Counted from the first letter of the stretch, positions 7,718 through 16,483 are shown. The stretch: 55,559 bases of DNA from Mycolicibacterium komanii (GCF_001050035.1 NZ_CVTA01000021.1:1-55559); one strand, 5' to 3'. The notes: generated by a model from the sequence alone, not told the origin. Numbers and translations: made by a program.

Positions 7718-7735
7718 CTGAGAGTGACCTGAGAG
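7718..7735 (-). promoter_or_regulatory. MprA box (direct repeat) upstream of mprA
   Basis: On the coding strand CTCTCAG is repeated exactly, with starts 11 bases apart (one helical turn), within CTCTCAGGTCACTCTCAG. It lies 17 to 34 bases before the mprA GTG. MprA is known to bind a loosely conserved direct repeat in its own promoter, and this fits well. Confidence 0.75.
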
Positions 7736-7779
7736 GCGCGCCGGAGCCGCTGGGGTCGGCGACATCCGGTAGTCCCGCG

Positions 7780-7953
7780 TTAGCGGCGGTCCAGGTCGAT
7801 CAGGCCGAGGCGAGCGGCCTTGAGCAACCGGCGCGGCACCTTGTGCTGCTGACCGGCGACGTTGACGCCCACGAGTTCCGTGCGCTTGGCCTTCCACTGC
7901 GCGCGCCGGCTACGGGTGTTCGCGCGCGACATCCTGCGCTTGGGCACAGCCAT
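7780..7953 (-). CDS. rpmF: 50S ribosomal protein L32
   Basis: The 57-residue protein [20 protein letters not shown]...[11 protein letters not shown] is basic throughout and matches actinobacterial L32, a late-assembling protein of the large ribosomal subunit. AGAGGAGA precedes the ATG at 7951-7953. It contains no cysteine at all, so it lacks the zinc ribbon of the common bacterial L32 and is a zinc-independent form. It sits between mprA and the acyl-CoA carboxylase operon, as in M. tuberculosis, but without the PE_PGRS genes found there. Confidence 0.95.
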   Translation of the reverse strand: MAVPKRRMSRANTRSRRAQWKAKRTELVGVNVAGQQHKVPRRLLKAARLGLIDLDRR

Positions 7954-8021
7954 GGTCGAGATCTCCTCTTGAGGGGGTAAGTCTGGCGCCGCGCGCACGG
8001 TAGGCGACGGCAAGTGTTCTT

Positions 8022-8052
8022 CAGGATAGCCAACGACCTGCGTAGCCTCCAA
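8022..8052 (-). promoter_or_regulatory. Candidate promoter of rpmF
   Basis: On the minus strand TTGGAG (8047-8052) and TATCCT (8022-8027) are separated by 19 bases, about 70 bases before the rpmF start. The -10 fits TANNNT; the spacing is slightly long. Confidence 0.4.
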
Positions 8053-8078
8053 AACAGCGGAATTCGATGGCCCGAACC

Positions 8079-8120
8079 TTGACGCGATACCGCCGGTCAT
8101 CGCTAACCTACCGGTTGGTT
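8079..8120 (+). promoter_or_regulatory. Promoter and palindromic operator of the acyl-CoA carboxylase operon
   Basis: A -35-like TTGACG (8079-8084) and a -10-like TAACCT (8104-8109) are 19 bases apart. Over the -10 lies a 16-bp near-perfect palindrome, AACCTACC/GGTTGGTT (8105-8120, one mismatch between arms), centred on ACCGGT, a typical TetR-family operator shape. A repressor bound here would block RNA polymerase. The start codon is 29 bases downstream. No TetR gene is adjacent, so the regulator must be encoded elsewhere. Confidence 0.6.
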
Positions 8121-8148
8121 GGCAGCGGCCGCGACGAAGGGAGCCCGC

Positions 8149-9867
8149 GTGACCTCTGCTCGTGGTCCGGTCCGCATCGGCAACTGCTCGGGGTTCTACG
8201 GCGACCGGCTCGCGGCCATGCGCGAGATGCTGACCGGCGGCGATCTGGACTACCTGACCGGCGATTATCTGGCCGAGCTCACGATGTTGATCCTTGCGCG
8301 CGACCGCGCGAAGTCGGCCGACCGCGGATTTGCCAAGACGTTCCTCACCCAGCTCGAAGAGTGTCTGGGCACCGCGCTCGACCGGGGTGTGCGCATCGTC
8401 ACCAACGCCGGAGGGCTCAACCCCGCGGGGCTTGCCGACGCCGTGCGCGCGCTCGCCGAGCGGCTGGGGTTGACCGTCAACGTGGCGCACGTCGAGGGCG
8501 ACGACCTGATCGGCCGCGCGGACAAGCTCGGCTTCGGGCCGGTTCTGGCCGCCAACGCCTACCTCGGCGCGTGGGGCATCGTCGACTGTCTCGCGGCGGG
8601 CGCCGACGTGGTGGTGACCGGCCGCGTCACCGACGCATCCGTCACCGTCGGGCCGGCGGCCGCGCACCACGGCTGGACTCGCTCGGACTACGACCGGCTC
8701 GCCGGTGCGATCGCGGCCGGGCATGTCATCGAATGCGGCGCCCAGGCCACCGGCGGTAACTACGCGTTCTTCGCGCGCGATTTCCCCGATCTGAGCGCGT
8801 TGACCCACCCCGGCTTTCCGCTCGCCGAGATCCACTCGGACGGAACGTCGGTCATCACCAAACACCCCGGCACCGGCGGCGCGGTGAGCATCGACACCGT
8901 CACCGCGCAGCTGCTCTACGAGATCGGCGGGGCGCGCTACGCCAACCCCGACGCGACGCTTCGCGTCGACAGCATCGAGTTGTCCGATGACGGGCCGGAC
9001 CGCGTGCGGATCTCCGGCGTACGCGGGGAGCCGCCGCCGCCCACCCTGAAGGTTTCGCTCAACGCCATCGGCGGCTTCCGCAACGAGATGACGCTCGTTC
9101 TGACCGGTCTCGACATCGAGGCCAAGGCCGAGTTGGTGCGGCGCCAGCTCGAGGCGGCGTTGACGGTCAAACCGGCCGAGCTGGAGTGGACGCTTGCGCG
9201 TACCGACCACGACGACGCCGACACGGAGGAGGCGGCGAGCGCGCTGCTGCGGTGCGTTGTACGCGACCCCGAATCCGAGAACGTCGGTCGCCAATTCTCC
9301 TCTGCAGCGGTCGAACTCGCGCTTGCGAGCTATCCCGGCTTCCATGCCACCAGCCCGCCCGGTCAAGGTCAGGTTTTCGGCGTGTTCAGGCCGGCCTTCG
9401 TGGCGGCCACCGAGGTGCCCCACGTCGCGGTGCACGCCGACGGTTCTCGTGTCGAGATACCGCCCGCACAGGAAACTTTGGAGCTTGCGCCGGTGCCGCC
9501 GTTCGCCCTGCCCGAGCCGTTGCCGTTCGGTGAAACCAGACGCGCGCCGCTCGGCGTGATCGCGGGCGCCCGCAGCGGCGACAAAGGTGGCAGCGCGAAC
9601 GTCGGCGTATGGGTGCGCACCGACCAGCAGTGGCGTTGGCTCTCGCACATGTTGACGATCGACAAGTTACGCGAGCTCCTGCCCGAGACAACGGATCTCG
9701 AGGTCTCCCGGTATCTGCTGCCCAACCTTCGAGCGGTCAACTTCGTCATCGAGGGCATCCTCGGCGAGGGCGTCGCCTACCAGGCTCGGTTCGATCCTCA
9801 GGCCAAAGGGCTCGGCGAGTGGCTGCGCAGCAGACATGTCGACATTCCCGAGGAGTTGATCTCGTGA
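8149..9867 (+). CDS. AtuA-like protein (DUF1446, acyclic terpene utilization family)
   Basis: This 572-residue protein has the DUF1446 N-terminal domain ([17 protein letters not shown]..., [32 protein letters not shown]) and a C-terminal AtuA-like domain ([23 protein letters not shown]). It starts at GTG 8149 with GAAGGGAG just upstream. In Pseudomonas, AtuA is encoded with the geranyl-CoA carboxylase genes for citronellol/geraniol breakdown, and its reaction is not established. Here it heads an operon with two acyl-CoA dehydrogenases, both carboxylase subunits and an enoyl-CoA hydratase, which is the same set of functions. It is orthologous by position to Rv0976c. The stop overlaps the next start (GTGA). 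Confidence 0.88.
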   Translation: MTSARGPVRIGNCSGFYGDRLAAMREMLTGGDLDYLTGDYLAELTMLILARDRAKSADRGFAKTFLTQLEECLGTALDRGVRIVTNAGGLNPAGLADAVRALAERLGLTVNVAHVEGDDLIGRADKLGFGPVLAANAYLGAWGIVDCLAAGADVVVTGRVTDASVTVGPAAAHHGWTRSDYDRLAGAIAAGHVIECGAQATGGNYAFFARDFPDLSALTHPGFPLAEIHSDGTSVITKHPGTGGAVSIDTVTAQLLYEIGGARYANPDATLRVDSIELSDDGPDRVRISGVRGEPPPPTLKVSLNAIGGFRNEMTLVLTGLDIEAKAELVRRQLEAALTVKPAELEWTLARTDHDDADTEEAASALLRCVVRDPESENVGRQFSSAAVELALASYPGFHATSPPGQGQVFGVFRPAFVAATEVPHVAVHADGSRVEIPPAQETLELAPVPPFALPEPLPFGETRRAPLGVIAGARSGDKGGSANVGVWVRTDQQWRWLSHMLTIDKLRELLPETTDLEVSRYLLPNLRAVNFVIEGILGEGVAYQARFDPQAKGLGEWLRSRHVDIPEELIS

Positions 9868-11012
9868 ACATGTGGCACACCCCCGAACGCGAACAGCTCC
9901 GCAAAACCGTGCGGACGTTCGCCGAACGCGAGGTGCTCCCGCACGTCGACGTGTGGGAACGCGACGGCGAGATACCGCGCGAGCTTCACCTCAAGGCGGG
10001 CGAGGCCGGCCTGTTGGGCGCCGGTTTCCCCGAGGCGGTCGGTGGTGGTGGCGGCGACGGCGCCGACGCCGTGGTGATCTGCGAGGAGATGCATTACGCC
10101 GGCTCTCCCGGCGGCGTGTTCGCCTCGCTGTTCACCTCGAGTATCGCGGTGCCGCACATGATCGCCTCCGGCGACGAGCGGCTGATCGACACCTATGTGC
10201 GGCCGACGCTGCGCGGGGAGAAGATCGGCAGCCTCGCGATCACCGAGCCCGGCGGCGGCTCCGATGTCGGGCACCTGACGACCAGAGCTGTGCAAGACGG
10301 TGCCGATTACATCATCAACGGCGCCAAGACCTACATCACGTCGGGCGTGCGCGCCGACTACGTCGTGACCGCGGTGCGCACCGGCGGGCCGGGCGCGGCG
10401 GGGATCTCGCTGATCGTGGTCGACAAGGACGCCCCCGGATTCCAAGTCACCCGCAAGCTGGACAAGATGGGCTGGCGCTCATCGGACACCGCCGAACTGT
10501 CCTACACCGACGTCCGCGTGCCCGCGGTCAACCTGGTGGGCGTCGAGAACGCCGGCTTCCTGCAGATCGCGGGGGCGTTCGTCTCCGAGCGTGTCGGGCT
10601 GGCCGCGCAAGCCTATGCAAGCGCGCAACGCTGCCTCGACCTGACCGTCGAGTGGTGCCGTAACCGGGAAACCTTTGGCCGCCCGCTGATCTCCCGGCAG
10701 CAGGTGCAGAACACGCTCGCGGAAATGGCTCGCCGCATCGACGTCGCACGGGTGTACACACGCCACGTCGTCGAGCGGCAGATCTCCGGTGAGAACGACC
10801 TGATCGCCGAGGTGTGCTTCGCCAAGAACACCGCCGTCGAGGCCGGCGAGTGGGTTGCCAACCAGGCCGTGCAGCTGTTCGGCGGCATGGGCTACATGGC
10901 CGAGTCGGAGGTCGAACGTCAGTATCGCGATATGCGGATTCTCGGAATCGGCGGCGGCACAACCGAGATACTGACTTCGTTGGCCGCCAAGACATTGGGA
11001 TTTCAGTCGTGA
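9864..11012 (+). CDS. fadE13: Acyl-CoA dehydrogenase (FadE13-like)
   Basis: This 382-residue flavoprotein has the acyl-CoA dehydrogenase layout: an N-terminal helical domain, AITEPGGGSDVGHL in the FAD/substrate-binding middle domain, KTYITSG, and the C-terminal NRETFGRPL and LFGGMGYM motifs. The usual medium-chain catalytic Glu near the C-terminus is Gly here (LGIGGGTTEI). Glu242 in AFVSERVGL aligns with the helix-G Glu of isovaleryl- and long-chain acyl-CoA dehydrogenases, which suggests branched or longer acyl substrates. The GTG start overlaps the previous stop by 4 bases and has GAGGAG 8 bases upstream. It likely makes the alpha-beta unsaturated acyl-CoA that the carboxylase then uses. 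Confidence 0.93.
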   Translation: MNMWHTPEREQLRKTVRTFAEREVLPHVDVWERDGEIPRELHLKAGEAGLLGAGFPEAVGGGGGDGADAVVICEEMHYAGSPGGVFASLFTSSIAVPHMIASGDERLIDTYVRPTLRGEKIGSLAITEPGGGSDVGHLTTRAVQDGADYIINGAKTYITSGVRADYVVTAVRTGGPGAAGISLIVVDKDAPGFQVTRKLDKMGWRSSDTAELSYTDVRVPAVNLVGVENAGFLQIAGAFVSERVGLAAQAYASAQRCLDLTVEWCRNRETFGRPLISRQQVQNTLAEMARRIDVARVYTRHVVERQISGENDLIAEVCFAKNTAVEAGEWVANQAVQLFGGMGYMAESEVERQYRDMRILGIGGGTTEILTSLAAKTLGFQS

Positions 11013-12604
11013 CCGCTCTGCGCTCCACACTCGACGCCGCATCGCCGTCCTTCGGCGAGGCGCAGGCGGCGATGGCAACCAAGCTCGCCGAACTCGAGAC
11101 CGAACACGCCAAGGCACTGGCCGGCGGCGGCGAGAAGTACGTGCAACGGCACCATGACCGCGGCAAGCTGACCGCCCGCGAACGGATCGAGTTGCTCATC
11201 GATCCCGACTCACCGTTCCTGGAGCTGAGTCCGCTGGCCGCGTGGGGTACCGACTTCGCCGTCGGCGCCAGCCTGATCACCGGCATCGGTGCGGTCGAGG
11301 GCACCGAATGCCTGCTCGTCGCCAACGATCCCACGGTCAAGGGCGGCACCAGCAATCCGTGGACGCTGAAGAAGATGCTGCGCGCCAACCAGATCGCGCT
11401 GGAGAACCGGCTTCCGCTGATCTCGCTGGTCGAGTCCGGCGGCGCCGATCTGCCGACGCAGAAGGAGATCTTCATCCCCGGCGGGCGGATGTTCCGCGAC
11501 CTGACCAGGTTGTCGGCAGCGGGCATACCGACGATCGCGCTCGTCTTCGGCAACTCGACCGCGGGTGGCGCCTACATCCCCGGCATGTCCGACCACGTCG
11601 TGATGATCAAGGAACGGTCCAAGGTGTTCCTGGCGGGGCCGCCGTTGGTGAAGATGGCCACGGGCGAGGAGACCGACGACGAGTCGCTCGGCGGAGCCGA
11701 GATGCACGCCCGCACATCGGGTCTGGCCGACTACTTCGCGCTCGACGAACCCGATGCCATCCGGATCGGCCGGCGCATCGTCGCCCGGCTGAACTGGCGC
11801 AAGCAGGGTCCGACCCCCGCGCCCGTTGTAGAGCCGGTCTACGACGCCGAAGAGCTGGTCGGCATCGTGCCAGCGGATCTGCGCATCCCGTTCGACCCTC
11901 GCGACGTGATCGCCCGCGTCGTCGACGGCTCGGATTTCGACGAGTTCAAACCGATGTACGGCTCGTCGTTGGTGACGGGGTGGGCACGGCTCTACGGCTA
12001 CCCGATCGGCATCCTGGCCAACGCCCGGGGCGTGCTGTTCAGCGAGGAGTCGCAGAAGGCCACCCAGTTCATCCAGCTCGCGAATCGCTCGAATACGCCA
12101 CTGTTGTTCCTGCACAACACGACCGGGTACATGGTCGGGCGCAAGTACGAGGAAGGCGGCATGGTCAAGCACGGCTCGATGATGATCAACGCCGTATCGA
12201 ACTCGACCGTGCCCCACATCTCGCTGCTGATCGGCGCCTCCTACGGCGCGGGCCACTACGGCATGTGCGGGCGCGCCTACGATCCGCGATTCCTCTTCGC
12301 CTGGCCGAGCGCCAAATCAGCTGTGATGGGCGGGACTCAGCTGGCGGGCGTCCTGTCGATCGTCAGCCGCGCCGCGGCCGAGGCGCGGGGCCAGGCCGTC
12401 GACGAGGACGCCGACGCCGCCCTGCGGGCCGCGGTCGAAGCGCAGATCGATGCGGAGTCGCTTCCGATGTTCCTGTCCGGCCGGCTCTACGACGACGGGG
12501 TGATCGATCCGCGCGACACCCGAACGGTCCTGGGAATGTGCCTGTCCGCCATCGCCAATGGCCCGATCGAGGGGACGTCGAACTTCGGCGTCTTCCGGAT
12601 GTGA
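11009..12604 (+). CDS. accD2: Acyl-CoA carboxylase carboxyltransferase (beta) subunit AccD2
   Basis: This 531-residue biotin-dependent carboxyltransferase has N-terminal (about 20-290) and C-terminal (about 290-525) crotonase-like halves: ARERIELLIDPDSPFLEL, the SLVESGGADLP motif, NSTAGGAYIPGMSD, ESQKATQFIQLAN, and the second oxyanion-hole region LIGASYGAGHYGMCGRAYDPRF. Overall it resembles the methylcrotonyl/geranyl-CoA carboxylase class more than acetyl/propionyl-CoA carboxylases. It moves the carboxyl group from biotin on AccA2 to an acyl-CoA. The GTG start overlaps the upstream stop (GTGA) and the gene abuts accA2. The substrate cannot be read from sequence alone. Confidence 0.94.
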   Translation: MTALRSTLDAASPSFGEAQAAMATKLAELETEHAKALAGGGEKYVQRHHDRGKLTARERIELLIDPDSPFLELSPLAAWGTDFAVGASLITGIGAVEGTECLLVANDPTVKGGTSNPWTLKKMLRANQIALENRLPLISLVESGGADLPTQKEIFIPGGRMFRDLTRLSAAGIPTIALVFGNSTAGGAYIPGMSDHVVMIKERSKVFLAGPPLVKMATGEETDDESLGGAEMHARTSGLADYFALDEPDAIRIGRRIVARLNWRKQGPTPAPVVEPVYDAEELVGIVPADLRIPFDPRDVIARVVDGSDFDEFKPMYGSSLVTGWARLYGYPIGILANARGVLFSEESQKATQFIQLANRSNTPLLFLHNTTGYMVGRKYEEGGMVKHGSMMINAVSNSTVPHISLLIGASYGAGHYGMCGRAYDPRFLFAWPSAKSAVMGGTQLAGVLSIVSRAAAEARGQAVDEDADAALRAAVEAQIDAESLPMFLSGRLYDDGVIDPRDTRTVLGMCLSAIANGPIEGTSNFGVFRM

Positions 12605-12606
12605 GC

Positions 12607-14547
12607 ATGATGATCACTCGAGTCCTGGTCGCCAATCGCGGCGAGATCGCCCGGCGGGTGTTCGCGACGTGCAGGCGGCTCGGCATAGGAACGGTCGCCG
12701 TCTACACCGATCCCGACGAGCACTCCCCGCACGTCGGTGAGGCCGATGCGCGAGTCCGCCTGGAGGGACGCAGCGGATACCTCGACGCCGCACAGCTGAT
12801 CGCCGCGGCGCAGGCAGCAGGCGCCGACGCTGTCCACCCGGGGTACGGGTTCCTCTCGGAGAACGCCGAGTTCGCGAGCGCGGTGCGCGATGCGGGCTTG
12901 ACGTGGATCGGACCGCCTCCGGCAGCGGTGGCCGCGATGGGCAGCAAGATCGAGGCGAAGAAGATGATGGCCGCCGCGGGCGTGCCGGTCCTCGACGAGC
13001 TGGACCCCGAGAGCGTGACCGCCGACCAACTGCCCGTGCTGGTCAAGGCATCCGCGGGAGGCGGTGGCCGCGGAATGCGTGTCGTCCGCGATCTGTCCGA
13101 GTTGTCGAGCCAGGTCGAGGCCGCGCGCCGGGAGGCGGCTTCCGCGTTCGGTGACCCGACGGTGTTCTGCGAGCGCTACCTGGCCAGCGGCCACCACGTC
13201 GAGGTCCAGGTGCTCGCCGACGAGCACGACACCGTCTGGGCGGTCGGCGAACGGGAGTGCTCGATCCAGCGGCGCCACCAGAAGATCATCGAGGAGGCGC
13301 CCTCGCCGCTCGTCGAGCGCACACCGGGCATGCGCGCCAAGCTTTTCGACGCCGCGCGGCTGGCAGCCACCGCTATCGGCTACACCGGTGCGGGCACCGT
13401 CGAGTTCATGGCGGACGCCTCCGGGGACTTCTACTTCCTCGAGATGAACACCCGGTTGCAGGTCGAACACCCCGTCACCGAGGAAACCACGGGCCTCGAT
13501 CTGGTTGAGCTGCAGCTGCTGGTCGCCGACGGCGCCAGGCTCGACGCCGAGCCACCGCCGTCGCGGGGGCATGCGATCGAGGCACGCCTCTACGCCGAGG
13601 ATCCGGCGAAGGACTGGCAGCCGCAGGCCGGCACCGTGCACCGGTTCGAGGTCCCGGCCAACGTCCGCGTGGAATCCGGCGTCGTCGACGGCTCGGTCGT
13701 GTCCGTCTTCTATGACCCGATGTTGGCGAAGGTGATCTCCTCTGCCCCCAGTCGGCGGCAGGCGGCCGCCGTGCTCGCCGACGCGTTGACGCGCAGCCGC
13801 ATCCACGGTGTGTGCACCAACCGTGACCTCCTGGTCAATGTGCTGCGGCATCCGGCGTTCGTCGACGGTGCGACCGACACCGCGTTCTTCGAAACACACG
13901 GGCTCGCCGCGTTGGCCGCACCACTCACCGACGCTCGAACGGTCGCGTTGTCGGCGGTGGCCGCCGCGCTCGCCGATGCGGCCCAGAATCGTAGCGGCGC
14001 TGCGGCATTCGCGGCCGCACCCAGCGGGTGGCGCAATCTGGCGTCGGGTCACCAGATCAAGCGGTTCACCGACTCCGCAGGGGCCGAACACGAGGTCCGC
14101 TACCGGTTCACCCGCTCGGGCCTCGAGTTGCCCGACCACGACGACGTATCTCTCGTCTCCGCGACTCCGGCCCATGTCGTGTTGACCGTGGCGGGCGTCG
14201 ACCGGCCGTTCGAGGTGGCGCGGTACGGCCACGACGTGTTCGTCGACTCCCCAACGGGCCCGGTGCATCTCGTCGCGGTACCGCGTTTCGGTGATCCCGA
14301 CGACGCGGTCGCGCACGGTTCGCTGCTGGCGCCGATGCCCGGTTCGGTGCTGCTCGTGGGCGCCGCCGTCGGCGACACCGTCACCGCGGGCCAGCCGCTG
14401 GTGTGGCTGGAAGCGATGAAGATGGAGCACACCATCACCGCACCCAGCGACGGCGTGCTCGCCGAACTGAACGTCGAACCCGGGCAACAAGTCGACGTCG
14501 GCTTCGTCATCGCCCGAGTCCTCACCCAAGCCGAAGGAGACCAGTGA
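12607..14547 (+). CDS. accA2: Biotin carboxylase/biotin carrier (alpha) subunit AccA2
   Basis: This 646-residue protein has a biotin carboxylase domain (about 1-450, with VKASAGGGGRGMRVV for ATP binding, ECSIQRRHQKIIEEAPSP and EMNTRLQVEHPVTE), a linker, and a C-terminal biotinyl domain with the acceptor Lys605 in EAMKMEHT. It uses ATP and bicarbonate to carboxylate its own biotin for AccD2. The chosen ATG is 3 bases after the accD2 stop. A GTG at 12601 in the same frame would give the 4-base overlap seen at the other joints of this operon and is a real alternative. Confidence 0.95.
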   Translation: MMITRVLVANRGEIARRVFATCRRLGIGTVAVYTDPDEHSPHVGEADARVRLEGRSGYLDAAQLIAAAQAAGADAVHPGYGFLSENAEFASAVRDAGLTWIGPPPAAVAAMGSKIEAKKMMAAAGVPVLDELDPESVTADQLPVLVKASAGGGGRGMRVVRDLSELSSQVEAARREAASAFGDPTVFCERYLASGHHVEVQVLADEHDTVWAVGERECSIQRRHQKIIEEAPSPLVERTPGMRAKLFDAARLAATAIGYTGAGTVEFMADASGDFYFLEMNTRLQVEHPVTEETTGLDLVELQLLVADGARLDAEPPPSRGHAIEARLYAEDPAKDWQPQAGTVHRFEVPANVRVESGVVDGSVVSVFYDPMLAKVISSAPSRRQAAAVLADALTRSRIHGVCTNRDLLVNVLRHPAFVDGATDTAFFETHGLAALAAPLTDARTVALSAVAAALADAAQNRSGAAAFAAAPSGWRNLASGHQIKRFTDSAGAEHEVRYRFTRSGLELPDHDDVSLVSATPAHVVLTVAGVDRPFEVARYGHDVFVDSPTGPVHLVAVPRFGDPDDAVAHGSLLAPMPGSVLLVGAAVGDTVTAGQPLVWLEAMKMEHTITAPSDGVLAELNVEPGQQVDVGFVIARVLTQAEGDQ

Positions 14548-15704
14548 GCAGTTTCGTCGAGACCGAAGAGCAGCAGGCGCTACGCAAATCGGTCGCCGCC
14601 ATGGCCGCGAACTTCGGCCAGGACTACTACCTGGAGAAGGCCCGCGCCGATCAGCACACCGACGAATTATGGTCGGAAGCAGGCAAACTCGGCTTCATCG
14701 GGGTGAACCTGCCCGAGGAGTACGGCGGCGGCGGCGCGGGCATGTACGAGTTGTCGATCGTGATGGAGGAGATGGCGGCGGCCGGATGCCCGCTGTTGCT
14801 GATGGTGGTCTCCCCCGCGATCAACGGCACCATCATCGCCAAGTTCGGCACCGAGGACCAGAAGAAGCGCTGGCTGCCGGGTATCGCCGACGGTTCGATC
14901 ACGATGGCGTTCGCGATCACCGAACCCGATGCGGGCTCCAACAGCCATCGCATCACCACCACCGCGCGGCGCGACGGCGGCGACTGGATCCTGTCGGGAC
15001 AGAAGGTGTACATCTCGGGCGTCGACCAGGCGCAGGCCGTGCTCGTCGTCGGTCGGACCGAAGACCACAAGACCGGGAACCTCAAGCCGGCATTGTTCAT
15101 CGTGCCCACGGACACAAAGGGTTTGAGCTGGACGAAGATCGAGATGGAGCTGGTCAGCCCGGAGAACCAGTTCCAGCTCTTCCTCGATGAGGTCCGGCTG
15201 CCCGGCGACGCTCTGGTCGGCTCCGAAGACGCCGCGATCGCGCAGCTGTTCGCCGGGCTGAATCCAGAGCGAATCATGGGCGCCGCCAGTGCGGTCGGTA
15301 TGGGCCGGTTCGCGATCGACAAGGCCGTCGACTACGTCAAGACGCGACAGGTGTGGAAGACACCGATCGGCGCCCACCAAGGGCTCTCGCATCCGTTGGC
15401 GCAGAACCACATCGAGATCGAGCTGGCGAGGCTGATGATGCAGAAGGCGGCGTGGCTCTACGACACCGGCGACGACATCGGTGCCGCCGAGGCCGCGAAC
15501 ATGGCCAAGTACGCCGCGGGCGAGGCGTCGGTGCGCGCGGTCGATCAGGCGGTGCAGTCGTTGGGCGGCAACGGGCTCACCAAGGAGTACGGCATCGCCG
15601 CCGCGGTCACGGCGTCGAAGCTGGCCCGCATAGCGCCGGTGAGCCGGGAGATGATCCTCAATTTCATCGCGCAGACCTCGCTCGGGCTGCCCCGGTCGTA
15701 CTGA
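14544..15704 (+). CDS. fadE12: Acyl-CoA dehydrogenase (FadE12-like)
   Basis: This 386-residue second acyl-CoA dehydrogenase of the operon has AFAITEPDAGSNSHRITT in the middle domain, QKVYISG, and the C-terminal LGGNGLTKEYGI region. The base is probably Glu242 in LNPERIMGA, because the C-terminal position has no Glu (ARIAPVSREMI). GAAGGAGA precedes the GTG start, which overlaps the accA2 stop by 4 bases. Two dehydrogenases on either side of a carboxylase fit a route in which one desaturates the substrate and the other acts on a later intermediate, or in which they differ in chain length. Confidence 0.93.
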   Translation: MSSFVETEEQQALRKSVAAMAANFGQDYYLEKARADQHTDELWSEAGKLGFIGVNLPEEYGGGGAGMYELSIVMEEMAAAGCPLLLMVVSPAINGTIIAKFGTEDQKKRWLPGIADGSITMAFAITEPDAGSNSHRITTTARRDGGDWILSGQKVYISGVDQAQAVLVVGRTEDHKTGNLKPALFIVPTDTKGLSWTKIEMELVSPENQFQLFLDEVRLPGDALVGSEDAAIAQLFAGLNPERIMGAASAVGMGRFAIDKAVDYVKTRQVWKTPIGAHQGLSHPLAQNHIEIELARLMMQKAAWLYDTGDDIGAAEAANMAKYAAGEASVRAVDQAVQSLGGNGLTKEYGIAAAVTASKLARIAPVSREMILNFIAQTSLGLPRSY

Positions 15705-16483
15705 TGGACACGCTGGTCAGGTACGACGTCGACGGGCCGGTCGCCCGGCTGACCCTCGACTCGCCCGCCAATCGCAACGCGTTGTCGACCGCACTGGTCG
15801 AACAGCTGCACCACGGCTTGACCGAAGCGGTCGCCGATCCGGGCGTGCGGGTCGTCGTCCTCGGTCACACCGGCGGAACATTCTGCGCCGGAGCCGATCT
15901 GAGCGAGGCGGCGGGCCGCGAACCGGGAGAGCTGGCCGCCGACCGCGCCCGCGAGATGACCCGTCTGCTGCGCCGCATCCTCGAGCTGCCGGTCCCGGTG
16001 GTCGGCGCCATCGACGGGCACGTCCGCGCCGGTGGCCTCGGCCTGGTCGGCGCATGCGACATCGTGGTCGCCGGCCGCCAGAGCACGTTCGCGCTGACCG
16101 AGGCGCGCATCGGCGTCGCGCCGTCGATCATCTCGCTCACCCTGTTACCGAGGATGACCAGTCGCGCGGCGAGCCGCTATTTCGTGACCGGTGAGAAGTT
16201 CTCCGCCGCGGAGGCCGACGAGATGGGTCTGGTCACGATCGCCAGCGACGACGTCGACGCCGGCGTCGCCGACTTGACCGCGGCGATCGCCAAGGCATCG
16301 CCACAGGGACTGGCGACGTCCAAAGCGTTGGTCACCGCGCCCATCCTGGAAACCTTCGACCGGCATGCCGAAACGCTCACCCAGCAGTCGGCCGAGTTGT
16401 TCGTCTCCGATGAGGCCCGCGAAGGTATGCTCGCGTTCCTCGAGAAGCGGGAGCCGAGGTGGACGCGCTCGGTTGAGCCCTAA
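15704..16483 (+). CDS. echA7: Enoyl-CoA hydratase/isomerase (EchA7-like)
   Basis: This 259-residue crotonase-fold protein has the first oxyanion-hole motif GTFCAGADLSE and the second HVRAGGLGLVGACDIVV. Of the two hydratase glutamates, the second is present (FALTEARIG), while the first falls in AGGLGLV and is not Glu, so hydration may use a modified mechanism. In the Atu pathway AtuE hydrates isohexenylglutaconyl-CoA after carboxylation; this gene holds the equivalent place. Its ATG shares one base with the fadE12 stop, and its TAA overlaps the stop of the converging HTTM gene. Confidence 0.9.
   Translation: MDTLVRYDVDGPVARLTLDSPANRNALSTALVEQLHHGLTEAVADPGVRVVVLGHTGGTFCAGADLSEAAGREPGELAADRAREMTRLLRRILELPVPVVGAIDGHVRAGGLGLVGACDIVVAGRQSTFALTEARIGVAPSIISLTLLPRMTSRAASRYFVTGEKFSAAEADEMGLVTIASDDVDAGVADLTAAIAKASPQGLATSKALVTAPILETFDRHAETLTQQSAELFVSDEAREGMLAFLEKREPRWTRSVEP

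Noticed and set aside
8034..9648. Long minus-strand open frame running into rpmF from the AtuA-like gene region
   Set aside because: Only the last 57 codons are rpmF. The rest is antisense of the AtuA-like gene with Arg/His/Gln-rich composition and no family features, a usual artefact in high-GC DNA.
12487..14529. 680-codon minus-strand open frame opposite accA2
   Set aside because: It is antisense to a clear biotin carboxylase, with low-complexity RGDHV-type composition. The plus-strand frame has all catalytic motifs.
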